Shown: one piece after another, positions 8,154 through 18,610 of the stretch | How the letters are laid out: each line of letters opens with the position of its first letter | How positions within the stretch are numbered: position 1 is the stretch's first letter | Position numbers and translations under genes: made by a program | Notes under the pieces: model-generated | Seen by the model: the letters and a program-made list of their open reading frames with translations, nothing else | Databases searched by the model: none | Told to the model about the DNA's origin: nothing | Assembly (NCBI GenBank): GCA_050288425.1 | Contig: JBNKDU010000093.1 | Span: 56,378-120,377, forward strand | Direction: 5' to 3' | Source of the DNA: JARRKU01 sp050288425 | Lineage (GTDB): Bacteria > Desulfobacterota > Desulfobacteria > Desulfobacterales > Desulfosarcinaceae | DNA length: 64,000 nucleotides

Positions 8154-9071
8154 TCAGGTATGGAACGATCTTTTCAGGCGCCTGGCACCCCGGTGTTCGT
8201 CGAGTTTGCGGCGCACATTGGATCGAATGGCCTTGGATTTGAAATTGATCACTTTGCAGCTGTACCGGATATGTTTTTCCACCAGGTCCGGCGTGTTGTT
8301 GAGATTGCATCGCAAACGTATGCCGTTGGACGTGACCTTGCGCAACAACGTGATTTCCTTGCCGGCGACCTGGTTGCGATTCTCGCGGATGGCATCGAGA
8401 AAAGCGCCGCGCTCGCGGGCACAGCGGGCAAAGGTGACGGCACGTCCCATATGGTTGAGGGCATGGCCGTCGCTGCCGCCCACCATGGCTTTACCCAGAT
8501 TGAACCCCAGCACGGCACACTGCAGGTTCCATTTGTTCAGGTTGCTGGCGTTGATGACCTCCACGCCGTCCACCATCTGGAACATGGCATTGAGTTCTTC
8601 CTGGGAGAAGTGCAGGTTGCAGATGCCGGTGTACAAAGCGCAATAGGGGTGGGCGAAAATGACCAGGCAATCATACCGGCCGGTGCGCCGGATGATTTCA
8701 TCCATGCCGAGACTCAGGGAACTCATGACACCCGCCCCCATGAAGGGCTTGACTTCCCGATCGTAAAACCGTCTCAGGTCCCGGGCATGGTAAAAGTAGA
8801 CCAGCAGGTGCGAACCTTCTGCCGACGTGATTTCGATGCCCGGGATGGTGAGCAGGTCGTCGTATTGTTCCATGTCCAGGGCGCCCTGGATCGCGTTGTG
8901 GTCGGTGATGGCCACTCCGATCCCAAGTCGGCGGGCCTTTTCGGCAATCTTGGGGATCTGGTTCAATCCGTCGGAATAGTGGGAGTGGAAGTGAAGATCC
9001 ACAACGGTATGGTTCTGATTCAATTGGCGTAGATCGGGTCGCTCGAACAGCACACGATCATTGGGATGCAT
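8154..9071 (-). CDS. PHP-domain metal-dependent phosphoesterase-like protein
   Basis: The 305-residue protein has the PHP metal-ligand motifs: VDLHFHSHYSDG (residues about 24-35), the AITDHNAI motif, GIEITS with a metal-binding Glu, a FAHPY motif and a terminal GGSDGHAL with Asp and His ligands. This is the complete set for a trinuclear phosphoesterase fold of the polymerase and histidinol phosphatase type. The substrate is unknown; the size fits stand-alone PHP proteins such as nucleotide or oligonucleotide phosphatases. ATG at 9071 is preferred over an upstream TTG because AGGAAAGGG sits 6 bases before it. Confidence 0.85.
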   Translation of the reverse strand: MHPNDRVLFERPDLRQLNQNHTVVDLHFHSHYSDGLNQIPKIAEKARRLGIGVAITDHNAIQGALDMEQYDDLLTIPGIEITSAEGSHLLVYFYHARDLRRFYDREVKPFMGAGVMSSLSLGMDEIIRRTGRYDCLVIFAHPYCALYTGICNLHFSQEELNAMFQMVDGVEVINASNLNKWNLQCAVLGFNLGKAMVGGSDGHALNHMGRAVTFARCARERGAFLDAIRENRNQVAGKEITLLRKVTSNGIRLRCNLNNTPDLVEKHIRYSCKVINFKSKAIRSNVRRKLDEHRGARRLKRSFHT

Positions 9072-9155
9072 GGTCAACCCTTTCCTGAAGGACGCTGCGA
9101 CGGGTGAGATGGATACGTCTGCCGGCCGGCGGCCGCTCCTGATGTTCAGCTTCGA

Positions 9156-10250
9156 TCAGTGAATGGCCACGGCACGGTTTTTCCCGGCTCGTTTGGCTTT
9201 ATATAGCGCTTTATCTGCGCGTTCAATGACATCTTCGGCGGTGTCGTTTTTCCTGACGGCCGTTACGCCGATACTCACGGTCATCCCAAGGTAATCATCT
9301 TTTTGATCGCTGCACGTGGCATAGCGGGTGGAGGCGATACCATCACAGATCTGCCGGCCTTTCTTGAGCGCGTCGCGCCAGCCGGCACCGGGCAGGATGA
9401 TGACGAATTCTTCTCCTCCGTAGCGGCCGATGAAGTCATCGCCACGGATAAACTGGCGGCATTTCTGGCAGAACGCCACCAGAACCCGGTCGCCGATCAG
9501 ATGGCCGTGGGTGTCGTTGATCTGTTTGAAATCGTCGATATCGAGCATCATCAAGCTGAAGCTCGTGTTCATCACCCGGCTGCGTTCGATGAGGTCCGCC
9601 AGGGTATCGTCGAAGGCCTGCCGGTTGGATACACTGGTGAGGCTGTCGGTCATGGACCGGGTGCGGGTCTTTTCCAGTTCCTGGCGCAACGTGTCCACCT
9701 GGCTGGCCAGTTTCTGAACCTTTTGTCGATCCTGGGTTTTTTTCTGATCGACGATCTGTCGCATCTGGGAGACTTCGTGTTTCAAGGCGGTCTTGATACG
9801 TTTGATATCGTCCAGCCGGGTGATATTTTCCATCTTTTCGCTCTGATCGTATACCCGGTGATAGAAGTCGCGGTTCTCGATATCCAGGTTGGCCATGGCC
9901 TTGGTGAGCAGGTCGATGATGTCCCTGAGCTCGTTCTCGCGGTCGGCAATATACTTGTGCTGCGCTTCGATGAAATGAAGAATCTTGTCTTTCTGGTGTT
10001 CGAAATGCAGTTCGGTCCGTTTGGGCTTTTCGTCCGAGGCGAAACGCCGGTTCAGATCCTCCAGACGTTTCCTGAAGCCGTCGATGTCGAGTTCCTTGAC
10101 ATCCAATGAAAATGCCTTGAGAAAATGCAGCATCGCCTCGATGGAGCGCAAGAACATTTCCACGCGTTCCTGACCCAGCAAGTGCTTTTCGATAAGGCGG
10201 TCGGTTTCCAGGTCGGATTCGTTTGGTCGATAAAATAATTTGATGTTCAT
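9156..10250 (-). CDS. Diguanylate cyclase (GGDEF) with helical N-terminal domain
   Basis: A 364-residue protein. Residues about 1-190 are helical, with a coiled coil leading into the catalytic domain (about 195-364). The active site reads YGGEEF. An RxxD autoinhibitory I-site (RGDD) sits five residues before it, and the LDIDDFKQINDTHGHLIGD metal-binding loop is intact. It should therefore make cyclic di-GMP from two GTP and be product-inhibited. No membrane segment or EAL domain is seen, so it is cytosolic and probably activated by oligomerisation through the N-terminal helices. It is transcribed divergently from pyrD. Confidence 0.92.
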   Translation of the reverse strand: MNIKLFYRPNESDLETDRLIEKHLLGQERVEMFLRSIEAMLHFLKAFSLDVKELDIDGFRKRLEDLNRRFASDEKPKRTELHFEHQKDKILHFIEAQHKYIADRENELRDIIDLLTKAMANLDIENRDFYHRVYDQSEKMENITRLDDIKRIKTALKHEVSQMRQIVDQKKTQDRQKVQKLASQVDTLRQELEKTRTRSMTDSLTSVSNRQAFDDTLADLIERSRVMNTSFSLMMLDIDDFKQINDTHGHLIGDRVLVAFCQKCRQFIRGDDFIGRYGGEEFVIILPGAGWRDALKKGRQICDGIASTRYATCSDQKDDYLGMTVSIGVTAVRKNDTAEDVIERADKALYKAKRAGKNRAVAIH

Positions 10251-10553
10251 ATCGAATCAGCCCACTCTTTGGGATCATGATCGGGTTTAACAAAACCCTC
10301 AGGGATAAAATCGTCCGTTTGACCGAAAACTTTATAGAGGGATTTTACAGGGGATGGCGAAAATGGAGACGGGCATGCGGCTGCGTCTTCTGCGCGCATC
10401 CGGGCGCTGCGAGAGTCCGGAGCTTTCGCTGTGGATAGGGGTTTCTTCACCATCATGCAGGCGATTCGACTTGATCCGGTGGCTGCCCGGGTTATATGGT
10501 GTCCCATGGTTTTAATTTGGATTGCCAACCGGAGATGAGGGAATGGAAACGAC
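10251..10553. other. Intergenic region between divergent diguanylate cyclase and pyrD genes
   Basis: About 300 bp separate the two divergent starts, so promoters for both genes must lie here. Frames on either strand are short and have no family-like sequence. No clear riboswitch, repeat or strong sigma70 consensus was recognised. Confidence 0.5.
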
Positions 10554-11477
10554 ATGGCGACCCTGCCTGACCTGAGCGTGGATATCGGCGGCCTGCGGCT
10601 GCAAAACCCGGTGATGACGGCGTCCGGCACCTTCGGCTATGCCAGGGAGTATCAGCCCTTGGTCGATCTGGACCGGCTGGGTGCCGCCATCGTCAAGGGC
10701 CTCTCCCTGCAACCGTCCAAGGGAAATCCGCCGCCGCGTATCGTCGAAACCGCCTGCGGTATGCTCAACGCCATCGGCCTCGAGAACGTCGGCCTCGACG
10801 AATTTATCCGGAAAAAAGTGCCGTTCTTCCGAGATTTGAAAATTCCCGTGCTGGTCAACATCTATGGCACCGAAGTGGATGCCTACGGCCGACTGGCCGA
10901 ACGGCTCGACGATATCGAGGCCGTGGCCGGCGTGGAGGTCAACATCTCCTGCCCCAATGTGAAGGAAGGGGGTATTGCCTTTGGATCGGATCCGGTGATG
11001 GCCCACAATGTGACGGCCGCCGTGCGTTCCAAATACAGCGGGCATGTGATGGTAAAATTGTCCCCCAACGTGACCGACATCACCCAGATCGCCCGGAGCG
11101 TGGAGGATGCCGGCGCCGATGCCGTTTCGCTGATCAACACCATTACCGGTATGGCCGTGGACATCCAGACCCGTAGACCCAAAATCGCGAATATCACCGG
11201 CGGGTTGTCCGGTCCGGCTATCAAGCCGGTCGCCCTGCGCATGGTGTGGCAGGTGGCCAGCGCGGTATCCCTGCCGGTGGTGGGGATCGGCGGCATCATG
11301 AATGCCCGGGATGCCCTGGAGTTCATCATCGCCGGTGCCACGGCGGTCCAGGTGGGTACGGCCAACTTCGTCAATCCCAACGCCACCATGGAGATCATAG
11401 ACGGAATCGGTCGATATTTGCAGGATCACAAGATCAGCGCCGTCGGCGACCTCATCGGCAGCCTGCGCACGGACTGA
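10554..11477 (+). CDS. pyrD: Dihydroorotate dehydrogenase, class 1B catalytic subunit
   Basis: A 307-residue FMN-binding TIM barrel that oxidises dihydroorotate to orotate in pyrimidine synthesis. Characteristic segments are NPVMTASGTFGYAREY, KGLSLQPSKGNPPPRI, the active-site cysteine loop NISCPNVKEGG (class 1 enzymes use Cys as base), and the FMN phosphate-binding GIGGIMNARDALEF. The length and the GNPPPRI motif match the heterotetrameric PyrDB type, which uses a PyrK iron-sulfur partner. No pyrK gene lies next to it here. Confidence 0.93.
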   Translation: MATLPDLSVDIGGLRLQNPVMTASGTFGYAREYQPLVDLDRLGAAIVKGLSLQPSKGNPPPRIVETACGMLNAIGLENVGLDEFIRKKVPFFRDLKIPVLVNIYGTEVDAYGRLAERLDDIEAVAGVEVNISCPNVKEGGIAFGSDPVMAHNVTAAVRSKYSGHVMVKLSPNVTDITQIARSVEDAGADAVSLINTITGMAVDIQTRRPKIANITGGLSGPAIKPVALRMVWQVASAVSLPVVGIGGIMNARDALEFIIAGATAVQVGTANFVNPNATMEIIDGIGRYLQDHKISAVGDLIGSLRTD

Positions 11478-11485
11478 CACCGGCC

Positions 11486-11519
11486 GAACCCTGTTGCATG
11501 AAAAAGATGGCAAAAAGGC
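11486..11519 (+). repeat. Dispersed intergenic motif, copy 1
   Basis: Just after the pyrD stop the sequence reads GAACCCTGTTGCATGAAAAA followed by GATGGCAAAAAGG. The same motif, about 30 bases long, recurs directly behind hisB and at two sites (minus strand) between ilvN and ilvC. It lies on the coding strand of the preceding gene in each case. Confidence 0.6.
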
Positions 11520-11604
11520 AATGAACTGTTGAAATGTTTCTGAATAAGGGGGATAAACACAAGGTAGATCGTATGCTAACTAAATGCAGGGGGAGGGGAT
11601 GACC

Positions 11605-12186
11605 ATGAGGAAGGGGTTCAACGTCATCTTGACGACGATCTGCCTGTCGGCCATGGCCATCGGTGCCTTGGCGGCGGATGAAGTCGAGATCCTGGGAGTC
11701 AAATTTCCCACGGAAACGGTTGTTCAGGGCAAGAGCCTGAAGCTGAACGGGGTGTCCTACCTGAAAAAGTTCGGGTTCGTCAAGGTCTACGCGGTGGGGT
11801 TGTATCTTGAAAAACCGACCCGGGACCCGGATGAAGTGATCGCTTCGGAACAGATCAAGCAATTGAAATTTCACTACTTAACCAGCAAGGCCACGGCCAG
11901 GAAGCTGCAGGACGGTTTTCTGGAGCTGATGGAAAAATGCAACCCTCCCGAGGCGATGGAGCGCAATCGATCCGATGTAGAACGATATGCTTCGTGGTTC
12001 GACAAGGACATGAAGCCGGGCCTGACATCGATGAGCACCTATGTCCCCGGTCAGGGCTTGACCATGGAATACCAGGGGGTGAAAAAAGGCATCATTACCA
12101 ACCCGGAGTTCATCAAGATGTATTACACGTATAATTTCGGCGAGAAATCCAATGCCAGGATTCGCAACGGATTGCTGGGGAAATAA
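11605..12186 (+). CDS. Exported chalcone isomerase-like protein
   Basis: A 193-residue protein with a signal peptide (MRKGFNVILTTICLSAMAIG, cleavage near ALAADE). The mature part fits the bacterial chalcone isomerase-like family (PF16036 type): VEILGVKFPTETVVQGKSLK, then the strands FGFVKVYAVGLYLEKPT and the helix region after LKFHYL. These periplasmic proteins share the fold of plant chalcone isomerase but usually lack the flavonoid-binding residues; their ligand is thought to be lipid-like. Three in-frame ATGs lie close together; 11605 was chosen because GGAGG sits 8 bases upstream and it gives the cleanest signal peptide. Confidence 0.8.
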   Translation: MRKGFNVILTTICLSAMAIGALAADEVEILGVKFPTETVVQGKSLKLNGVSYLKKFGFVKVYAVGLYLEKPTRDPDEVIASEQIKQLKFHYLTSKATARKLQDGFLELMEKCNPPEAMERNRSDVERYASWFDKDMKPGLTSMSTYVPGQGLTMEYQGVKKGIITNPEFIKMYYTYNFGEKSNARIRNGLLGK

Positions 12187-12235
12187 ACGCAACCGCTCAT
12201 TTGGAAATAGAACATATGTAGACAAACCACCTCGA

Positions 12236-12427
12236 TCAAGCCGCCCGAAAGAACGAAAGGGTCTCCTCGACGATATATCGCTGACATGCCTTGTCGCCGT
12301 AAAACTTGATGCTCCGGTCTTCGGGGCAGTATTTGACCCGGCAATCGCACTGGCGGGCCACGCTGTTCATCAGTTTGGAAATGATCTCGAGGTTGTCGAC
12401 CTGGTTGATGACATGAAATTTTTCCAT
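12236..12427 (-). CDS. Small conserved-looking protein with four cysteines, function unknown
   Basis: A 63-residue product, unrecognised. It starts MEKFHVINQVDNLEIISKLM and has a CDC pair, a later YCPED cysteine and an ACQRY cysteine in a compact alpha/beta arrangement. AGAGGTG precedes the ATG. It faces the exported chalcone isomerase-like gene tail to tail with a 49-bp gap. The absence of low-complexity sequence and the good ribosome binding site argue that it is real, but no function can be assigned. Confidence 0.55.
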   Translation of the reverse strand: MEKFHVINQVDNLEIISKLMNSVARQCDCRVKYCPEDRSIKFYGDKACQRYIVEETLSFFRAA

Positions 12428-12846
12428 GGTGCACCTCTGTGCGTAAATTCTTCCTCTATTCATCAGATCGTTCCGCGGATCGAAATACTTTAAGTTTTTC
12501 TGAAGAAATCTTTATCCTCGGTGTGCCCAAGGTGGGAAAACTTTCTCCATCGCATTACAAAAATCACCCACACATTCAGGAGCGAACCAAGACCATAGGG
12601 ACCGTCTTTGTGAGGAGCAGCCGGGTATTTGGTCCGATGAGGATCGTGGGTGGCAACCATGAATCATGTAACGGGCTGAATTGATATGAATTGTGGCAAC
12701 AGTGTTTCAATTGTGCGGCACATCGGAACCTTCTGCGAAAAAGGTTCGCCGCCTTTAACCATTCCGACCTCTGGTTGCACTATACTTGCATATGAAGCAG
12801 CCGGTATTGACTTGCTGTCGAACCTCAAACCTTCCAAGGGGGGAAT
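12428..12846. other. Non-coding stretch upstream of the DUF4382 lipoprotein
   Basis: About 420 bp without a convincing gene. It contains one inverted repeat, GAACCTT / AAGGTTC at 12726-12747 with a 8-base loop. The region is less GC-rich than its neighbours. A TATACT-like -10 lies at about 12780-12785, without a good -35 box. Confidence 0.45.
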
Positions 12847-14028
12847 ATGAAAGCGCCGAAGTTAACGACCATCTGCCTTGTAGGATTGGTTTTCCTTTTC
12901 CTGACCGCCTGTGGCGGCGGCGGTTCCGGAGACGGTTCCACCGGCGGCAGGGGCACGTTGTCCTTGAGCCTGACCGATGCGACCACGGACCAATACCAGG
13001 CGATCTACATTACCATCGACGATATTCAGATCCATCTGGGAGGCGATGAGGACGACGGCGGCAATTGGCAGTCCGTCGATATGCCCGCCAGTCCAATGAC
13101 CCTCGACCTGCTGCAACTGGTCAATGGGGTCAGGGAAAATCTCGGTTTGACCGATATGCCCGCCGGCCGGTACACGCAGATGCGGCTGATCATCGGCCGC
13201 ATCCCGGATGGATCCCTCAACATCCTCAGCCAGAGTCATCCCTACGCCAACTACCTGATCCTCCAAGGGAATCCAGCTTCCGTGAAGGAACTGAAAATAC
13301 CCAGCGGTTTCAACACGGGTGTCAAGCTCGTCAACGGCTTTGAAATCCAGGCCGACCAGACCACGGAACTGGTGCTCGATTTCGATGCCGGACGTTCGAT
13401 TGTGGAGGCGGGCAACTCCGGCAACTGGCATCTCAAGCCCACCATCAAGGTGACGGAGATGCATGAACACGCGATGATTCGAGGCAATGTGTCCGATGCC
13501 AACGGCCCGGTGGAAGGCGTCCGTGTCAGTGTGCAAACGTACGATCCCGCCGCCGCCGATCCCCAGGACCGGGTTGCGGTGGTAACGTCCACGGTGACGG
13601 ACGAATTCGGCGACTATTCGATATTCGTCGCACCGGGAACCTACCTGCTGGTCGCTTATCATTCCGGGTTCGAGGCCGCGGTCGCGCGGGTGACCGCCCT
13701 CGCGGGAGAGACCCTGGAGAGCGGGGATACCGATTTCGTGCTCACCGTAACCGATACCGGCGGAGTGAATGGGACGGTGCAGCTCGGCGATGCCACCGGC
13801 GAAAAATTTGCCACATTAAGTTTTCGACAGGACGCCGATCTCGGCGGAGAAACCGTCCAGATTGAAACGCTTTCCTTGAACGTCCTGAACGGCGCTGCTT
13901 ACGATGTCCAACTGCAGGTCGGCAACTCCCTCCTGGTCGCTTCGAGTTTCGGGCTCCAGACCCAGGAATATCCCCTTGCCATATCCGCCGGGCTTCCCAT
14001 CCAGCAGGATGTGGCCTTGGCGCCTTGA
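12847..14028 (+). CDS. DUF4382 lipoprotein with carboxypeptidase-regulatory-like domain
   Basis: A 393-residue predicted lipoprotein. It has a signal peptide with lipobox LTAC (Cys about residue 22) followed by a Gly/Ser-rich linker. Residues about 35-210 match the DUF4382 pattern (GTLSLSLTDATTDQYQAIYI, IDDIQIH, and DLLQLVNGVRENLG). About 215-300 is a Cna/carboxypeptidase regulatory-like beta-sandwich (IRGNVSDANGPVEGVRVSV, then the DEFGDYSIFVAPGTYLL motif). It is probably anchored in the outer membrane or at the cell surface, with unknown binding role. AAGGGGGG precedes the ATG, and a bidirectional terminator follows the stop. Confidence 0.85.
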   Translation: MKAPKLTTICLVGLVFLFLTACGGGGSGDGSTGGRGTLSLSLTDATTDQYQAIYITIDDIQIHLGGDEDDGGNWQSVDMPASPMTLDLLQLVNGVRENLGLTDMPAGRYTQMRLIIGRIPDGSLNILSQSHPYANYLILQGNPASVKELKIPSGFNTGVKLVNGFEIQADQTTELVLDFDAGRSIVEAGNSGNWHLKPTIKVTEMHEHAMIRGNVSDANGPVEGVRVSVQTYDPAAADPQDRVAVVTSTVTDEFGDYSIFVAPGTYLLVAYHSGFEAAVARVTALAGETLESGDTDFVLTVTDTGGVNGTVQLGDATGEKFATLSFRQDADLGGETVQIETLSLNVLNGAAYDVQLQVGNSLLVASSFGLQTQEYPLAISAGLPIQQDVALAP

Positions 14029-14080
14029 CAACGGGTCGATGCTCCGGCGTGTGGTGGACCGACACGATATCAAAAATAAA

Positions 14081-14112
14081 GGGCGACCGGCACGAATGCC
14101 GGCCGCCCTTTT
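14081..14112. terminator. Bidirectional intrinsic terminator between DUF4382 gene and leuA
   Basis: A GC-rich stem (GGGCG-CCGGC / GCCGG-CGCCC with a small mismatch) is flanked by TTTT on the plus side and by an A-rich run (AAAAATAAA) that reads as a T-run on the minus strand. It lies between two converging genes and should end transcripts from both, including the ilv-leu operon. Confidence 0.85.
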
Positions 14113-14133
14113 GCGTTGCGAAAAGCGGAATGG

Positions 14134-15675
<1,542 letters not shown>

Positions 15676-15794
15676 GTTGTTTTCCTCTCGGATTACGCTA
15701 AATCAATAGATGTTCGCTGGGTCGAACCGGGATCCATGAGATGGCCCGATGCAACCGATGATTCTCTAGTCAATTCAACGAGCGCCGAGCATGG

Positions 15795-15822
15795 GCCGCA
15801 GGGAGATGGGAACCCCTGCGGC
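15795..15822. repeat. Intercistronic inverted repeat between cimA and leuA
   Basis: A perfect 9-bp stem GCCGCAGGG / CCCTGCGGC with a 10-base loop, 18 bases after the cimA stop in the direction of transcription. No T-run follows on the minus strand, so it is more likely a processing or mRNA-stability hairpin than a terminator. Confidence 0.5.
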
Positions 15823-15839
15823 GTGATTTTCAACCCTTC

Positions 15840-17444
15840 TCATGATAATGCATTCCTTTTTCGATTGGATTGCTCCTTGGACAACTTGAACTGAAAGCTG
15901 TCGGCAAGGGCTTGCCAGCTGGCTTCGATGATGTCTTCGGATACGCCGATGGTCGTCCAGGACTCTTCGTTGTCACGGGATTCGATGAATACCCGGACGC
16001 GGGCGGCCGTTCCATCGCGGCCGTCGATGACACGCACTTTGAAGTCCACCAGGCGCATGCCATCCAGGGCCGGGTAGAATCGTCCCAACGCCTTACGCAG
16101 TGCATTGTCCAGGGCGCTGACCGGACCGTGGCCCTCTGCGGCGGTGATTTCCCGGTCACCGTTGACCCGGATTTTTATGATGGCGTGGGAGGTGCACTCG
16201 TGATCCTTCTCCTTCTCGATGCTCACGCGGAAAGAATCCAGATCGAAGAGCGGTTCGAATTGTTCGGTAAATTTCTCCAGCAATATCTTCATGGAACCGT
16301 CGGCAATGTCGAATTGGTAGCCCCTGTCTTCCAACGACTTGATTTCGCTGACGATCTCTTCGCAATCCTTTCCCGCGCAGCCGATTTCGACCCCCATCTC
16401 CCGGGCTTTGTAGGCCACATTGCTCTTGCCGGACATATCGGAAACCAGCACCCTGCGCGCATTGCCCACCAGGGTGGGATCCATATGCTCGTAAGCCCGG
16501 GTTTCCTTCATCACGGCATTCACGTGGATGCCGCCTTTGTGGGCGAAGGCGCTTTTGCCCACGAAAGGCCGGAAGTGCAGGGGAATCATGTTGGCGATTT
16601 CGGCGATATAGCGGGAAAGCGATTTGAGCTGTTTCATATTCTCATCGGGTACGCTCCGACGTCCCATCTTGATGTTGAGCAGCGGGATGATGGACGTGAT
16701 ATCGGCATTGCCGCAACGTTCGCCATACCCGTTGATGGTGCCATGTACCATCATTGCACCTGCTTCCACGGCGGCGATGCTGTTGGCCACGGCCAATCCG
16801 CAGTCGTTGTGGCAATGGATGCCGATGCGAATGTCATGGCCGCTGGAATCGAGAAGTTGTTTCACTTCCGCTACCATGGACTGGATTTCGCCGGGCAGGG
16901 TACCGCCGTTTGTGTCGCACAGGACGATGAAATCGGCCCCGCCCCGGGCCGCCGCCATCAGGGTCTGGGACGCATACCCGGCATCTTCCTTATACCCGTC
17001 GAAGAAATGCTCGGCGTCGTAAATCACCTCCCGTCCATTCTCTTTCAGAAAGGTGACGCTGTCGGTGATCATGGCCAGGTTTTCTTCCCGGGTGTTGGCC
17101 ATGACTTTTTCCACATGAAGGGACCAGGATTTTCCGAAAATCGCCACGGCCGCTGTTTTGCTCTTGATCAGGGCCTGGAGGTTGGCATCGTCCGCGGCAT
17201 TGATGTTGGGCCTGCGTGTGGAACCGAAGGCGGTGATGCGGGCATGCGCCCAGTTCTCCTGGCGGGCCAATTTGAAAAAACGGACATCGCGGCGATTGGA
17301 GCCCGGCCAGCCGCCCTCGATATAGTGAATGCCCAGAGCATCCAGCTTCTTGGCGATACGGATCTTCTCCTTGGCTGAGAAATTGACATTTTCGCCTTGG
17401 GTGCCATCGCGCAGGGTGGTGTCGTATATCAAGGTCGGTTGCAT
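15840..17444 (-). CDS. cimA: (R)-citramalate synthase
   Basis: A 534-residue HMGL-family enzyme close in architecture to LeuA but of the citramalate synthase/homocitrate type. It has YDTTLRDGTQGENVNFS, GGWPGSNRRD (the GWPG motif is typical of CimA, where LeuA has GFP), HCHNDCGLAVANS, and a C-terminal LeuA-like dimer domain. It condenses acetyl-CoA with pyruvate, opening a route to 2-oxobutyrate and isoleucine that bypasses threonine deaminase. Its place between ilvC and leuA supports that role. Start at an ATG with GAAAGGTG upstream. Confidence 0.92.
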   Translation of the reverse strand: MQPTLIYDTTLRDGTQGENVNFSAKEKIRIAKKLDALGIHYIEGGWPGSNRRDVRFFKLARQENWAHARITAFGSTRRPNINAADDANLQALIKSKTAAVAIFGKSWSLHVEKVMANTREENLAMITDSVTFLKENGREVIYDAEHFFDGYKEDAGYASQTLMAAARGGADFIVLCDTNGGTLPGEIQSMVAEVKQLLDSSGHDIRIGIHCHNDCGLAVANSIAAVEAGAMMVHGTINGYGERCGNADITSIIPLLNIKMGRRSVPDENMKQLKSLSRYIAEIANMIPLHFRPFVGKSAFAHKGGIHVNAVMKETRAYEHMDPTLVGNARRVLVSDMSGKSNVAYKAREMGVEIGCAGKDCEEIVSEIKSLEDRGYQFDIADGSMKILLEKFTEQFEPLFDLDSFRVSIEKEKDHECTSHAIIKIRVNGDREITAAEGHGPVSALDNALRKALGRFYPALDGMRLVDFKVRVIDGRDGTAARVRVFIESRDNEESWTTIGVSEDIIEASWQALADSFQFKLSKEQSNRKRNALS

Positions 17445-17484
17445 GGGAATTCACCTTTCGACCGTCGGGTCGATCCGAACAGGT

Positions 17485-17526
17485 GGCGGCTGCAGCGCTG
17501 CTCGTCCCGTGTGCGCTGCAGCCGCC
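17485..17526. repeat. Perfect 14-bp inverted repeat between ilvC and cimA
   Basis: GGCGGCTGCAGCGC and its exact reverse complement are separated by 14 bases. TTGTTT follows only on the plus strand, opposite to operon transcription. On the operon strand it would form a very stable hairpin 31 bases after the ilvC stop, which could set relative ilvC and cimA levels or protect a processed end. Confidence 0.6.
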
Positions 17527-17557
17527 TTGTTTCATAAGACCAGGCCGCGGAGACCGC

Positions 17558-18610
17558 TTATTTCTTGCGGTTTTCCGGACGCAGGCTGCGTACCGCCGCC
17601 CCGGCGCGCCACATCTCCGAATTGTGGATCACCGCCAGTTCTTCTTCGAGTTTTTCGCGATAGTCCGGCGCGCTGTTGCGTTCGATGCTGCGGCGGGTTT
17701 CGGCGCCGGAAATCACACTCTCGTAGAGTTCGTCGAACAGGGGCACGACGGCATCCCGGAATTTGGGGGCCCAGTCCAGGGCGCCGCGCTGGGCGGTGGT
17801 GCTGCAATTGGCGAACATCCAGTCCATCCCGTTTTGCGCCACCAGCCGGATCAGGCTCTGGGTCAGCTCTTCGACGGTCTCGTTGAATGCTTCACTGGGA
17901 CTGTGGCCGTGTTTGCGCAGCAGATTGTACTGGGCTTCCATGACGCCGGCCAGACACCCCATGAGCACGCCGCGCTCACCGGTGAGATCGCTGTGGACCT
18001 CTTTTTCGAATGTCGTGGGAAAGAGATAGCCGGATCCGATGGCGATGCCCAACGCGAGGGTGCGTTCCTTGGCCCGGCCCGTGGCATCCTGGAAGATGGC
18101 GAAACTGGAATTGATGCCGCTGCCGTCCAGAAAGTTGGTGCGCACCGTGGTTCCCGAGCCCTTGGGGGCCACGAGGACGACGTCCACATCTTCCGGCGGA
18201 ACGATATGGGTCTGCTCCTTGTATACGATGGAGAAACCATGGGAGAAGTAGAGGGCGTCTCCGGGTTTGAGGCATTCCTTGAGCTTCGGCCAGATCGCCA
18301 TCTGGGCCGCATCGGAGAGCAGGTATTGGACGACGGTTGCCTTGGCGGCGGCCTCTTCGATGGGAAACAGGGTTTCGCCCGGTACGAAACCGTCGGCGAC
18401 GGCCTTCTCCCATGATTTGGAATTCTGACGTTGGCCTACGATTACCCGAATGCCGTTGTCTCTCATGTTCAGCGCCTGTCCCGGGCCTTGAACGCCGTAT
18501 CCGATGACGGCGATGGTCTCCTTCGCCAACACCTCGCGTGCCTTTTCAATAGTAAACTCTTCCGAAGTGATGACTTCTTCCACGACTCCACCGAAATCAA
18601 TTTGTGCCAT
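17558..18610 (-). CDS. ilvC: Ketol-acid reductoisomerase
   Basis: A 350-residue NADPH-dependent enzyme that converts acetolactate or acetohydroxybutyrate into dihydroxy acids, for valine, leucine and isoleucine. The Rossmann fingerprint reads VIGYGVQGPGQALNMRDNG with the phosphate-binding region VGQRQNSKSW. The helical C-terminal knotted domain carries acidic metal ligands, including ERGVLMGCLAGVMEAQYNLL. GYGVQGP, in place of the more usual GYGSQG, and the slightly long length are minor departures. The start is 347 bp downstream of the ilvN stop, the only large gap in the operon. Confidence 0.93.
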   Translation of the reverse strand: MAQIDFGGVVEEVITSEEFTIEKAREVLAKETIAVIGYGVQGPGQALNMRDNGIRVIVGQRQNSKSWEKAVADGFVPGETLFPIEEAAAKATVVQYLLSDAAQMAIWPKLKECLKPGDALYFSHGFSIVYKEQTHIVPPEDVDVVLVAPKGSGTTVRTNFLDGSGINSSFAIFQDATGRAKERTLALGIAIGSGYLFPTTFEKEVHSDLTGERGVLMGCLAGVMEAQYNLLRKHGHSPSEAFNETVEELTQSLIRLVAQNGMDWMFANCSTTAQRGALDWAPKFRDAVVPLFDELYESVISGAETRRSIERNSAPDYREKLEEELAVIHNSEMWRAGAAVRSLRPENRKK

